Source of the DNA: Clonostachys chloroleuca
Taxonomy: Eukaryota > Ascomycota > Sordariomycetes > Hypocreales > Bionectriaceae
Reading direction: 5' to 3'
Length of the DNA stretch: 64,000 nt
NCBI GenBank assembly: GCA_037952775.1
Contig: JBANAY010000004.1
Span: forward strand, 9,486,001-9,550,000
Shown here: piece after piece, positions 11,317 through 23,250 of the stretch
Layout: each line of letters opens with the position of its first letter
Position numbering within the stretch: the first letter of the stretch is position 1
Made by a program: the position numbers and the translations under genes
Notes under the pieces: model-generated
The model's database searches: none
What the model saw: only the letters and a program-made list of their open reading frames with translations
Told to the model about the DNA's origin: nothing

Positions 11317-12348
11317 ATGGCTCCTCAACTTTCATGGATTGGTCTGGGTAATATGGGCCGGGTAAAAACCACCGCCAAGTTAACTCTATACTCATACTAA
11401 GACCTACTTTTAGGGCATGTGTCAGAATCTCATTCAGAAAGGTTCACTCGATAAGCCTCTTCTCGTCTACAACCGTACAAAGAAGCGATCTGAAGATTTC
11501 GTGGCCCAATTTGGGCGAGGAAAAGCGACAGTGTCGGACTCGCTGGAAGAAAGTGTCAGCTCCGCCGAAATCATCTTCACTTGTCTGAGCAACGACGCTG
11601 CCGTGTGCGAAACATATGAATCGATTGTCAGTGGTGGCAACACCAAGGGCAAGCTCTTTGTCGACTGCTCAACCGTGCACCCAGACTCGACAGACAAGGT
11701 TGGGAAGATGATGGTGGGTTCCGGGGCTGAGTTCGTCAGCAGTCCGGGTAAGTAAGTCCATCGAGGAAACGTGAGGCGCAACTGACCTTTGAAATAGTAT
11801 TCGGGCCACCTCAAATGGCTGAGAACGGCACGCTGATTTTCGTCACGGCGGGCCCAAAGTCTTCAATTGAGAGAGTTCGCCCATTCATCAAGGGCGTCAT
11901 GGGACAGGCAGAGATCACGTTTGAGGGCAAGCCGTACAGCAGCGCTGCCAAGTTCAAGCTCATCGGTAATGGGTTTGCGCTCAACATGGTCACGCAGCTT
12001 GCCGAGTCATTCACCCTAGCCGAGAAGGCCGGCGTCGATCCCGCGACTGTCAAGCAGCTCGTCGATATGATGTATGGGGGGATATACATGATTTATTCGA
12101 GCCGCATGCTGGACGGAGATTACTGGAAACTGGATGAGCCGTACTTCTCGGCTCAGAATGGCCTCAAGGACGCCAGACACCTCATCGGGCTCTCTCACGC
12201 TGCTGGTGTGGAGCTGAAGAATGCGGCCAACGGTCGTGGATATCTGGAGGAGCTGGCGAAAACCACCGAACCGGATAAGCGCGACATCACTGGAATCTAC
12301 GGGGCCGTCCGCAAGGCAAATGGATTGAAGTATGAGAATGGTTCGTAG
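11317..12348 (+). CDS. 3-hydroxyisobutyrate dehydrogenase-like NAD(P)-dependent reductase
   Basis: A member of the 6-phosphogluconate/3-hydroxyisobutyrate dehydrogenase superfamily, 309 residues. These enzymes oxidise beta-hydroxyacids with NAD(P). Exons are 11317-11361, 11414-11747 and 11798-12348 (introns 52 and 50 nt; the second has an ACTGAC branch-like motif). The first junction rebuilds the dinucleotide-binding fingerprint GLGNMGRGM, and VYNRT follows the Rossmann beta2. The FVDCSTVHP segment corresponds to the substrate-binding DCST block. KFKLIGN contains the Lys that acts as catalytic base in the family. The C-terminal all-alpha NAD-binding_11 domain is complete. No targeting peptide is evident, so it may be cytosolic rather than the mitochondrial valine-pathway enzyme. 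Confidence 0.85.
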
Positions 12349-13558
12349 GTCGCGAGCTGCACACGATGCCTCCACCAATCCCTAATCACTAAGAGCCACA
12401 ACGAGGTATTTAAACAATACCACTGAGTATTTACGCTATCTCTCTGGCCTTGTCCGCTGTGGACTCCTTAGAATGCCTTGAGGTCGGAATGCTATCAATG
12501 ACCAGCGCCCAGCACTCAAAATTGAGTCCTCTACCTACCTGGTAGAAAGAAGGGTCAAAACAACACAAGTACGCAGGCTTAATAGCCCATATTCAAATGG
12601 CAATCTTCTCAAGTGCCCTTAAAAAAAGTCCACCCAGAGACTTCCGCCATTGATACTGAAAATCCAAGGGCTAAGACATTATTTATGACACAGAGAACAC
12701 AGTAGGCCTCTGATGAGAGATGTACAACTGAGCCGCTCGAACTGAGTGGGCAGCAGTAGTCTAGGCAATGGTAGGGTTAGAATTATGCCGGATTACTCAA
12801 AGTCTGCGCTCAAGTGTAGCCAGGGGGTGAATCAAAGGAAGGATTGCATCAGACGCAGAAGCAGTACGGGAAGAATGCTGGTGGTGTTGAGTGAAAGCAA
12901 GAGTTCCTGCCATTTACTGAAACCCGAGGAGATAGGCTTCAGAGTGGCAGGAGCATTCTTCTTCTTCGCATATGCTGTGATTAGTCTTTGCATATGCTCA
13001 CGCTGATACTCGCATATGCTATACCATCGCCTCGTTATTGGCGCTCAATATTTGAAGAATATGGGCGCGCACAAGCAGTGGAGAAGAGAGAATGCTAAGG
13101 ATTGCTATGCCACGCGAGGAACAGCCAATCTATTGGTGATGGTTGGAGAAATGCATGATCCAGGCCACCTCCCTTGAAGATAACTCGAAGAAGTTGGCCC
13201 AATCCTAGGTGCTTTTACAAAGTGGTCAGAGCAGAGATAAGAATAGAATAGAGACAACTAGAGACAGTAAACACTAGCTAATCAAAAGACAAGAGACCTC
13301 CATGAGAACACTCAGCTTCTCGATGCAAAGAAAAAGTCGACCCTCCATGCCAACTCCGACCTCTCACCAGTCATTTCGTCGTAACAGTTGAAAAAATAAA
13401 ACAAGAAACCACACAATGCATACCTCCCTACCTCCCTGTCCTCCAGAACAAGATCAGACCGTGAATCTAGACACTCAGTTGGACGCACCAACTCCGGACA
13501 GCTAGATAGGTGCAAAAACATGCCAACGAAGATCCAGCATAGGCTCAATACTGTAAAC
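12349..13558. other. Intergenic, no gene seen
   Basis: Between convergent genes. Only short frames of non-coding composition occur. Confidence 0.55.
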
Positions 13559-14016
13559 CTACTTGGTAGGATTGAGGATACTGTCTATGGTCTGTGCCAT
13601 AGATGGTCCAGCGCGCCCAACAGTGACAGGATCGCCGTTGGCGTCACGAAAAATAGCGAACGGGCTGTCAGTTTCAGATAAAAACCTGCTGATTGGATCC
13701 TCCATCTCTCCTTGGCCGACAGGAAGTTGAGACGTCTGGGCATTGTCGGCAGATTCATTGCTGGGAGAATCAGTTAGCAAGTGCCTAGATCTGAAGAGAG
13801 TCTGGTAGGTGAGGTTACATACCCTGCAAGTAATGCCGAGCCTTGGTGCGAGGGCGCCGATGAGGGCTTAGATGCACTCGAAGTGCCGCTCACATCATTG
13901 GTCGAACTAGCGCAAGAGGTGGTGTTTTTGGCGCCTCCCACGGAAGCACTGTCATATTGGCCGCCCAGAGAAGCCGCGGAGTGGGAGGATTGGTGCGCAC
14001 CGGAACCGGTAGACAT
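13559..14016 (-). CDS. Small serine-rich protein of the MSTGSGAH family
   Basis: A 131-residue protein, exons 13823-14016 and 13559-13760 on the minus strand, joined by a 62-nt intron (GTATGT ... CCCAG, with GCTAAC branch). The N-terminal half is rich in Ser, Gly, Ala and Thr; the C-terminal half has an acidic segment and ends near SILNPTK. There is no signal peptide, membrane segment or recognisable domain. The first 13 residues, MSTGSGAHQSSHS, recur almost unchanged at 50487 (MSTGSGAHHSSHS), along with part of the sequence just upstream of the ATG. That supports a real gene and start codon. Function is unknown. Confidence 0.55.
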
Positions 14017-16834
14017 TGTCCTGGTGTTATGCTTGAAAGAATAAATATGGTGTGTAAAAAGAAGCAAGAGACTGAGGTGCAAGCTCAGTCCGGGGGGGGG
14101 GGAGATCTCCGGAATGAAACCTCTTAAGGTATTGGGATTGATTGTGCTATGCGTTTCGCCTAATTCGGCTGAAGAGGTGTCTGGGGAACAAGCACCAGGG
14201 TTCGATGTCTGTAAGAGAACGATGCTTTGGGAAGATGCCGTCAAGGGAAAGGATGCAATGGGAAGTCCTCAACAAGAATTAAATATGGGGTTCTCTAGAA
14301 GGAATGATATCAAACGAGAGGAAGCTCTCCAGCAGAGATAATATCGAGCAACGGGCCACTCCCTCGAAGAAATAAGATGAAATAAGAGGAAGTTCTTTAG
14401 AATAATGATAATCAGTAGCAGTAACTCTGGAGCAAGGTAATCGCGGTACCAGCGTAAAGAATAATTAGACAGATCGTATGATTAATGAAAGAAGAGGTGA
14501 TGCAGTGCACAAGTCACTGAAACAAACTGATCAACCAATCAACTCCTTTGGGGAAAGATGATCTTGACTCTTCTAAAAAAAGAGTCAGAGAATAATGCGA
14601 GGTATCTTGGTGATCTTATAGTAGGAAAATTGAGGGGAGAGGGCGGGGCATCGATTATTGAGAGAAGCGGTCCCAAAATTTCTCTCGCCATGATCTGAGC
14701 GGACAGCCAAAAAAGCGCCGCGAATACCCAGCCAATTTATCGGGCGATAACCTCAGACCCCAGCGAGCTGGAACGTGAGGGACCGGCAACTGTCGAATGA
14801 AAAAGGCGAGAGGGCCCTAGCGTCGTGATGATATATGTTGTGCGACCTTGGTGTAGTGTGAGTCGTGTGAGAACACGAACACGGCAGACGACCATACAGG
14901 CTTGGGCTCTGGCCATCCTTGCCAGGAAACACAAACCAATGGCGATCTCACAAAAGGCGGGCAAAGGGAGAAGGGTGCTATCGCGAATGCAGAGATACCC
15001 ATGTAATGACGGGCGATCACCACCAAGTGGGATTGCAAATGGCTCGAGACGGGGTGCTGCAGCTGCCGTCGGCTCGGCAGCCAAGAACATGATTGCATGC
15101 ATATCGCCGGGCACTCATACCTCAGCACAGCATTGAGGCCATCAGGCATCTGCAAGCCCGGTAAGCCCGGCCACATCGTCCACCTCGCAGCTAACAGGGC
15201 AATCCTTACGGCCTGGCACATTGCGGGGTGAGGTGATGAGCAGCAGGGCAATATCCAAACAGTTTGCTTGACCCCTGGCTCAGAAACACATGGGCAAGCC
15301 CTACCGTGCATCAGGAAAAAGGCCTGAGCTACAGCACACAAGAAGATAAACTCTCCGGCGAGGTGGCTAGGAATCATACCAAACGTGCGCGCGATTGCGA
15401 TGTCTACGTGTATAATGGGTAACCCTCCACGCAGCTCTCCTCAATGCCGCCTGGGCTGGTTGGGTCTTCCGTGGTGTGTGAATTGAATGATTGGCGCTTC
15501 AGGCGCCGGTCTCATGTCCCAGTGCTCTTGAAGTGGCCAGACCTGGGCTGTGAACTGAAGGAAGGGGGCAAGCGCAGGCGAGGCACAAGAGTTGCACAGT
15601 GGTTGGGGAGCAAATGGCCCATCCTCGTTGGTTTCACAGCCCCGCTGCTGTTCTCGTCTCCCCTCCGCTAATTACGGTGGCTGGCATCTTATGCTTCACT
15701 GTTCCAGGAAAGCGAGTCCGTAGACAGTGCGGGAGCCATCCAAGCTGCGACTACCGACCGAAGCCAAGAGGGACCGTTGGGTGGTCACCTGCGCTGGCAA
15801 CTATGCCGTGCGCCCATAGACGTGAGGGAAATGCCATGACTTCCACCGCCATTTGAGCGCGTTGTGTGCAACATGGCGAAACTGGAGGCACATGAATATG
15901 AAGTAGTTGGGTGGCGCAAGGAGGTGATGGGCAACACCAATCGCCAGAGATAACATAGGCTGGGGCTTGAAGAGTAGGCATATCCTGACTGGCCGAGCGG
16001 CGGGAGTACTGTTTTGGTTGCATTGATGATGTCGACGATGGTCGATGGAGGCGGGGACTCGGTGATATGCTCGTGATGGAGAGCGGTTGGTACATGCGGA
16101 CCGTGAGATTTGGCGTAAGGCGACCAAAATCCGCCTCCCGCTGGTGGCTATCGAGGGCTTTTAAGCCGTGACACAGCATGCGCAAGAGTCCATCAGAAAA
16201 AAGTCCCCCAGCGGCCAGCAACCCGTCTGGTTTCACAAGGTGGATGTCGAAGCAAGCCACGCGGGTATTCTTGTTGTTGCTGCTGGCGCTCGAGTCCAGA
16301 GAAGTCAAGCGGTCGGTAAGTCCATAACGAGGTGTGAGTGGGTGCTACTGCTACTCTTGAAGCACCCACCCGATACACAGCCGGAATTCTAGACGAGGAT
16401 TTCTCCCGCGCTCGAGCGAGACTTGTCTTTGCCGGAGGGGGGAGCGTGGCTGCTCTGGCTTTTATACGCCTGGTAACTGTAACCGACGACGTCAGAAGCG
16501 AGCGGTCCACATGTCGTCGAAAGAGAGCGCTGGTCAGCGATGGATGGAGCGGCGGATCGAGTGGGCGGCGGACACGGGCGTACCGTCAGGATCAGGGATG
16601 GCAGGGATGAAACGACGCGGGGGGCCGTCTTGGCCAGTCCTGCGACTCTCGGTCCTGGAGTTCTCCGTGCCAGCAGTCTCGTGATCGCTCCGTGCACACC
16701 CGCAGCAGCACAAGAGGGGTGAGTTGGGCAGAGATGCGCTTGGTGATATGCAAGGCAACTTGCTCTTGTGGCCATGTACGAGGCAGTGACGTGTATTTGG
16801 TGCAACTGGCTCCTTCTCTGTTGTGCCTTTCTCT

Positions 16835-16858
16835 GGTCCTCTCTCAGGTCCTCTCTCA
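16835..16858. repeat. 12-bp tandem repeat, two copies
   Basis: GGTCCTCTCTCA occurs twice in tandem, followed by a third imperfect copy (GGTCCTCCCT). Confidence 0.7.
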
Positions 16859-17603
16859 GGGTCCTCCCTTGCAATGGATCCTCCGCTCTCTCTCCAGCGG
16901 CCTCCAGGCCCCGCTGAGCGGAAAAGCCAGTGGCCAGGACCCAGTGCAGCGGAGCAGAATCGCCGGAGACTGCCACTGGAAAGCGGGCACGACCACACCC
17001 TTAGTCTGAACTTCGGTACTTTGGATTGGTGATCAAAGTCGGTCCGTTCTGGACCAGAGAGTAACAGATCTCGGACAATTCTATGTGCCTGTTGCTTTGT
17101 CCTGGGCTCAGGGTGTCTGGGCGCTCGCTCCCACAGACAGATCGCTGCGACCAGTGTTTTAAATGCATTATGCTATCGAACCACCACGTCGGTAGTCAAC
17201 CACCTCTGTGTACACTACGAGTCGCTTTTCTTCAGTAATGTAGAAGGAATTAAATTCTATAAAATTTATTGCTTCCAGGCAAAGTTATTCTGATGAACTC
17301 TATCTATTTTTCTAGGCAAGAATATCTTGATGGGTATAATATTGATAATTCTATGGTTTTACCTTCTGTATTTTTGATCGAGACCCCCTGGAAGTATGGC
17401 CACAGCGCCTAGAGATGTGGTTGACTACCTACCGAGGTAGCGACGTGCGTGGTGGTTCGGCAGCCCAATTCTTTTTTGCACCTCCAAGTCCAACACTTAC
17501 GTAACAATTTGCCCACCAGGACGGCCTTTCTCTCCCGTGTCAACTTGCCAATATCAAAGCATTTTGTACAAATCAATGAAGTAGAGGAGAAAGCACCCGA
17601 GAA

Positions 17604-17623
17604 AAAATAAATAAATAAATAAA
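17604..17623. repeat. (AAAT)n microsatellite
   Basis: A run of AAAT tetranucleotides, about five units. Confidence 0.8.
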
Positions 17624-18010
17624 GAGATGTAAAATCAATTACCGTCTGGAACACTACAAGAGTGCTGGTGTTAAAATAATAATGAGAACCTTACTGTGTT
17701 GGGTATTGTTTCTGATCTTTGCCCAGTCGCCCGTGCACAATCACCTATGCACAATGCCTAAAGCTGCGCAAAATGTCACTTCACATCAACAAAATCAACT
17801 CATCGGGTGAACAGGCGGATTTGGAGAACACTATAATTGAGTAGAGGGTACTGGACAGTCATCATTTAGTCCGGTGTTTACTTCATGAAGAGAGGCGAAA
17901 AGGATGGCGATTTGGTACAGGGTAAGCAATAGGCACATGCAAGAGGTACATGTAAACATTCAATCCATCCGACAGAGTCCATCATTTTTGTCTCATCACA
18001 GGCATAAAAA

Positions 18011-18657
18011 TCACAGCTCGAGGCCAAGTTCCCCCGGGCGAGGGAAGTTAACCGTGGCCCTCATGCAGGTGAGGTGCTCGTCGTCCTCTCCATAGGCGTC
18101 CGCAAACACATTGTATGTACCCTTTAGACATGTTAGGTTGGAAGGGGAGCCAAGTGGACGAGCATTTATGCACACATACTGGTGGGATAATCGAAGGCAT
18201 GTCGGCCTGGAAGGATATCTGATGCTTGCCAGCCTCGATGGGGCACTTGATGCCCGCGTTTGAGACCTGTTCACACAGATCGGCCGTCGTAGAAATTAGC
18301 TGGATGAGGCCGTACTTGATGACCACTTTGACGTAAGAGCCTTTAGTAACTGCCCTCTTGATGTCTAGGGTAGCCTTGACCGACACCTGCTTGCCACTGG
18401 TCCAGTTCGTGAGCACAATGTTCTAGGAATCAATTGAGAAGCACCTACGCCTTCACGGGATTAGGGTCCGTGCTGAGAAGCTGCACCTGTACGAGATCTC
18501 CGTCGCGATCCACATGGCAGAACTCAGCGGGCGACTCGCCAGGGACTTTCAATGAGCCGGTCGCAGGCATGAAATCATGGAGCTTGCTCACGCCAATGCT
18601 GGCAGAGAGGCCGGGGGCTGCGAGGGCCGAGAGACAGGCGACGGCGCTGAACTTCAT
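18011..18657 (-). CDS. ML-domain phosphatidylglycerol/phosphatidylinositol transfer protein (NPC2-like)
   Basis: A secreted or vacuolar 178-residue protein of the MD-2-related lipid-recognition family (ML, PF02221). Fungal members carry phospholipids or sterols between membranes. Exons on the minus strand are 18449-18657, 18180-18396 and 18011-18121 (introns 52 and 58 nt). The first junction rebuilds DPNPVKA-GKQVSVKAT, the strand pair expected in the family; the second rebuilds IIPP-GTYNVFADAY. A signal peptide covers residues 1-19. Family hallmarks seen are VPGESPAEFC, YVKVVIKYGLIQL, DLCEQV, a CPIEAGKH segment and the final HLTCMRATVNF strand. Four or more cysteines are placed for the usual disulfides. 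A TATATAAA-like box lies about 65 nt upstream. Confidence 0.85.
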
Positions 18658-19573
18658 CTTGAATCTTGATTGCAAGGAATGGTAAGTTCAGTGTTCAAAA
18701 TACCTGGAGGTTTACTGCCTTTATATATTGGCGATTGGTATGCGGATCCCCTCAACTGAACGCCCATGGCTGAACGAGATCCAGCCTGGCCGATGTTTGA
18801 GACACGCCGCACAATAGCGCCATCTAGCACTCGCCCGCATGAGCTGAACGTAGGCAAAGTGGAATGTCTCACTCGTTTACGCCCTCTAGGGGAATTGGAG
18901 CGGTGAAATCGGCATTATTTTGTCGCACGCATGGCGAGACATTGGCATCATTTCATTGTTCACCACCTTTTGCATTACGACAGGCACCACCATCCCAGCC
19001 GAGGATCGGCCCATGTCACATCCCGTGTCAATATCCCATCAGCCCCAGCATAATTTTGTGCGCCGCTCGCCCAATACAAAGGAATTGGCTTTCATTGTGT
19101 GCCTTGAGTAGTGCTAGTCCGCCTCAGGAGTAAACAATGCGCGCGGTGCACCGTCATTGGACTGAGACACGCATGTTTATCCTGGATTTATGATTTATGC
19201 CTGGGGGATCACCAATGATTGACACCTCCTTGCTCAAAGAAGGCAAGCTTCTGCGGTACGCATCTTCCCGTACTCTCGATCCATGCTAGCCATGATCAAC
19301 TGCCGGGAGGTTGAGCTGCATCAGCCGGCGGAGGTGATCGGATGACTAATCTCACGGATGTGTGTGGCCGACGCCCGGGATCCGGCACAGCGATTTTCCG
19401 TCCTCAACATGGTGACCATCAAGAAATTCCCAGTCAAGATCTCAATTGGGCATCATACCATTTTTTTTTCTTCGTCTCGCTCGTGAACAGAAAATGCCGG
19501 CTGCTCGCCGGTAGCACCCCCAACCAAACCAATTGACCTCCTCCTCCGCGCGCGCCCCTCAATTTCCCTCCCC
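18658..19573. other. Divergent promoter region
   Basis: Over 900 bases separate the ML-domain gene (-) from the mitochondrial protein gene (+). No coding feature is evident. Confidence 0.5.
18720..18728 (-). promoter_or_regulatory. TATA box of the ML-domain gene
   Basis: On the minus strand the sequence reads ATATATAAA, 63-71 nt before the start codon. Confidence 0.4.
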
Positions 19574-20591
19574 ATGCCATTCCTACAGCCCGGCATGGGC
19601 GCCACGGTCGCTGGGCCCCTCCGCCGGCCGGTCCTCTTCACCAGGGCATGTGCTGCCACAAAGTCGAGAACGCCCACCCGCCGGACGGTGAAACTGCCTT
19701 CGGACGCCAAAATGTCTCGCGAGAGCAGGGCAATGATGGAGCGGGGCATGAAGAACGAACAGACGATATCTGCCGCTTCGTCCAACGCCAATGACATCTT
19801 CTTCAAGAGCGGTGGAGTGCCTCTCTTTCCCTGTACGCAATGGTCCCCTCAACTGCTGGCTCCGGAATGATGTTGGACTGACCCCTCTGACAGCTACCTT
19901 TGTGTCGCTCCCACTCTCCCAATACCCGAAATCCCCCGGCCAGTTCCTCGCCTACCACTGGGCCCGCACGAGACACTACTTCACCGGCGTCGTCGCCCTC
20001 CTCAACATTAAGCTCCAGTCGATGGACAGCTGGACCACCCGGCCAAGGTGGAAGGCACAGAGGGGCAAGATCCCGCCCACGGCCAAGGCCATGTACAGGG
20101 AGATGCTCGAGGCGTTTGCGAGCGGCGACAAGCGCGCCCTGGAGAGGCTCTGCACGCCCTTCTTCGCCGAGAAGATGTCCGGGGCCATCGACCGGCGCCC
20201 GCGCGACGAGCGGATCCATTTCGAGGTCGTCAAGTACAACAAGCCGCTCTTCTACCCACGGCTCTCGTCGTACATGATCTCGCAGTACAACCCCAAGGAC
20301 AGGGTCAACGTCCAGGAGCAGGCCATCGTGGCCATCGCGTCGACACAGAAGATGCACAAGTACAGCGCCAGGACGGGCGAGACGATCCCGGGTTCCGTGA
20401 AGGTGCAGGACAAGGTCGAGTACGTCGTGCTCATGCGCATGCTGAACACGCAGACGTACGAGAGGACTCCATGGAAACTCTGGGGTACGGCCAAGACGAC
20501 CAGCCTGGAGTCGTTCCGGGAGGAGCAGGCCGCGATCGAGAAGGAGCAGACACGTCGTGCTGGCTGGGGCGAGTCTGCTGGAAGCAGCTAG
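19574..20591 (+). CDS. Mitochondrial ribosomal protein mL45 / MBA1-like
   Basis: A Tim44-like-domain protein of 318 residues that resembles fungal MBA1/mL45. These proteins sit at the mitoribosome exit tunnel and help insert new proteins into the inner membrane. Exons are 19574-19832 and 19894-20591, with a 61-nt intron (GTACGC ... GACAG, GGACTGACC branch). The junction yields LFPSTFVSLPLSQYPKSP. The N-terminus is rich in Arg, Ala and Ser without acids for the first 40 residues, as in a mitochondrial presequence. The Tim44-like part covers about residues 95-300, with W-x-x-x-L-x-x-FY-type spacing and a closing PWKLWGTAKTTSLESF segment. Confidence 0.8.
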
Positions 20592-21600
20592 GGGGCCTAG
20601 ATGATGGCCCGCGGGATGTCATGTCATGGCGCCGCGTCATGTGTATGTATACATAGTTATCTGTACTATCATTCGAGGCTAATATACCGCCGTGTGTCTA
20701 AGACTATCTAATAGGGCGAGGTTGTCGGCGGCTTTGGCTGCACTGCATCCCTAACTATGTGACTTCGAGTGCGGTGCAGCTGCTCGTCCACGAATGACGA
20801 CACGATCAAGGCACGGCACTGCGCGTATCGCGCGATTCTACCCAATTTGCCCTTCGGGCCTTCGGGGATGCTGCGGTTTGTGTCATGCTGTTGCCATGTG
20901 CGTACCTACGACGGAAGGAGCGAGGTGGCTTCCCCACCAACATCATCTCCCCCGCGGCACGCATCAGATGACCCGTCCATGTTCTTTCTTCTGCTCTGAT
21001 TTTCTGTTCAGCCTGGATTTAACCTGCCATCTGTCGCCTCTTCTACATGCGATCCAATCAGTGCTGCGATTCGGAACCAAGCTTCCGGTTTTCCCTTCGG
21101 CCTGGGATAAAGCGGTCCATTGAGCCATGCAGCGCTCGCTGTGAGCCTTGCAGTCCAGCACCACTTTCTCATTATAAGATCCCCGGTACGGTTGCCGAGA
21201 TGCTAAAAAGAAAAAAAAATCCCCGTCTGCCGAAGAGATCTACAACAGCAGAACACAAACCGTTTCACCACGAGTTCGTCGAGAATACACATTTACCATG
21301 CCCCCATGAGGACCACTCGCAAATCCCCCAGACTTTCCGGGGAATTATATAAGCCGTCGAGTTAATCCCCGACCAGGAGGGGGAGTGATTATGCGGCTCA
21401 TAGGTGGGAGTTGTTTGCCAGTTGCCCAACGCAGCGTTTCGATGCTCCGTGTCCCAATCCGTACACTCGACTCTGCATGGGAGCCGTTCCAACGACCACG
21501 ATATAGATGACAAGGAAAAGGTATAAATTGAGGCGTGCTGGAGGCGAGACTCAAGCCGGGGGTTGGCGTCCGACCAGCCTGAAAATACACGCACTGCAAG
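20592..21600. other. Intergenic, promoter of the GH12 gene
   Basis: About 1 kb. The last 300 bases hold TATA-like motifs (21344-21350 and 21522-21527). No gene is seen. Confidence 0.5.
21522..21527 (+). promoter_or_regulatory. TATA box of the GH12 gene
   Basis: TATAAA lies 74-79 nt upstream of the ATG at 21601. Confidence 0.45.
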
Positions 21601-22555
21601 ATGAAGTTCTCCCTCCTCGCCTCGCTCGCGGCATCGCTCGCCGTCGCCGCCCCGCTTGAGCCAACCAAGACTATCGAGAAGCGCGCGACCACCGTCTGTG
21701 GCGACTGGGACTCGGTGACCACCGGGAGCTACATCGTGTACAACAACCTCTGGGGCAAGTCCTCGGGCACGGGCTCGCAGTGTTTGACCGTCGACGGCAT
21801 CACCAACGGCCTTCTGAAGTGGTCAACCTCGTACTCGTGGTCGGGCGGGCCGTACAACGTCAAGTCGTATCCCAATGCCGTCCTGCAGGCTTCGGCTGCC
21901 AGAGTCTCAGCCATCTCGTCTATCCCCTCAAAGTGGCAGTGGAGGTAAGCCAATCCAACCTGGCGGGCAAGGCCACTGGCATGTGCTAACGATAACACAC
22001 AGCTACACGGGATCCAATCTCGTGGCCAACGTGGCCTACGACCTGTTCTCAAACAACGACTGCGGCAGCACGCCCCTGTACGAGATCATGATCTGGCTCG
22101 GGGCCCTCGGCGGCGCTGGCCCTATTAGCTCGACCGGCTCGCCCATTGCCACTGTCACCGTCGGCGGCATCTCGTGGAGCCTGTACAAGGGCGTCAACGG
22201 CCAGATGACCGTCTTCAGCTTCGTCGCCTCGTCGTCGCAGACCAACTACAGCGGCGACTTGAACGACTTCATCAAGTACCTCACCTCGTCCCAGGGGTAC
22301 CCCTCTTCCCAGTGCCTGTACTCCATCGGCGCCGGCACCGAGCCTTTTACGGGGACCAACGCCGTCTTCACGACCACGGGGTACTCGGCCTCGCTGTCGG
22401 CGAGCAGCGGCGGGGGTAGCGGTGGTGGCGGTGGCACGAGCCCGACCTGTGCGGCGTTGTATGCCCAGTGTGGCGGATCGGGATGGACTGGGGCTACGTG
22501 CTGCACGTCGGGGACATGTACTGTTTCCAATCAGTGGTATTCTCAGTGTCTGTAG
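21601..22555 (+). CDS. GH12 endo-beta-1,4-glucanase/xyloglucanase with C-terminal CBM1
   Basis: A secreted 298-residue plant-cell-wall hydrolase. Exons are 21601-21944 and 22003-22555; the 58-nt intron has a GTGCTAAC branch. A signal peptide (residues 1-17) is followed by a short propeptide ending in a Kex2-type Lys-Arg (27-28). The GH12 jelly-roll covers about residues 29-245. The two catalytic glutamates of the retaining mechanism are seen in YEIMIWL (nucleophile) and in GTEPFTG (acid/base). A Gly/Ser linker ([13 protein letters not shown]) leads to a complete family 1 carbohydrate-binding module of about 35 residues with its cysteines ([10 protein letters not shown] ... WYSQCL). GH12 enzymes act on cellulose, mixed-linkage glucan or xyloglucan; the sequence alone does not say which. 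Some GH12 proteins are also sensed by plants as immune elicitors. Confidence 0.93.
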
Positions 22556-23250
22556 GGGCAGTGTCGATGATAGGCTAAGGCTGAGGGCAGTGTTTGCCAT
22601 TGGAATATACATACTATGAATATCAAAAGATGCGTCTATGAACAAGCATGAGACAAGCGCCCGGTATAGAATTGGAGCCTCAGGTGTTTCAAGAGTGCCG
22701 TGAACCATTATGACGGTGTCTCTATGCGTATTTTCAGTACTCTTTGCCCATCACAATGATCCTGGACTGGCTCGGGGGTTAGAGATGCGAGGGCGACGGC
22801 TCAACAATGCGTCAGTGTAAGGAGTCGCACATGGCCTTGGCCATCCACGTACATGGGTAGGGACCGGGCTTGGGGGACATCTCTTTGAGAGGCAACTCCA
22901 CGCAACCGGTTCCAGTTGATTAGTACTTGCTCCATTGTGACTCTATGCTGCTGCCTTTTCAGCTCATTGTTTTAGTATACGCGACAGCGTACGAGATCGG
23001 AAGGCACCACGGGCGCGAGACAACGCTCGCCAGCCACTCCTCGTCAGCGACAAACAGCAAACAATGATATCAAACAAATTCACAAGGGTTGTACCACGTC
23101 GTCTTTGTCAAATTGTAATAAATCTATTACTGCACCTCTCGTTTCTCTCAATTTCTTGTTTGCTTCTACTAGGAAAAGTGTGGACTTTCAGACATCTCCA
23201 ACACTGAGAAAGTCATCAGTTCGATCTGACAACCTCGGCCTCATATCACA
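22556..23250. other. Intergenic between convergent genes
   Basis: About 700 bases between the GH12 gene (+) and the MFS gene (-). Nothing recognisable is seen. Confidence 0.55.

Larger units (their letters stand above)
14017..18010. other. Four kilobases without a convincing gene
   Basis: From 14.7 to 17.0 kb the sequence is GC-rich and open in several frames on both strands at once, with no domain-like protein; I take these frames as chance. From 17.2 to 17.4 kb it turns AT-rich. Minor repeats are a G-run near 14090, a 12-bp tandem repeat at 16835 and an (AAAT)n tract at 17604. Confidence 0.5.

Noticed and set aside
14737..16998. Several long overlapping reading frames on both strands
   Set aside because: They overlap in up to four frames in GC-rich DNA and have no domain, splice logic or compositional sign of coding.
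18423..18486. A 64-nt intron or a frame break in the ML-domain gene
   Set aside because: An intron at 18397-18448 fits better: it removes the in-frame stop and rebuilds the conserved strand DPNPVKAGKQVSVKAT, so the gene is intact.
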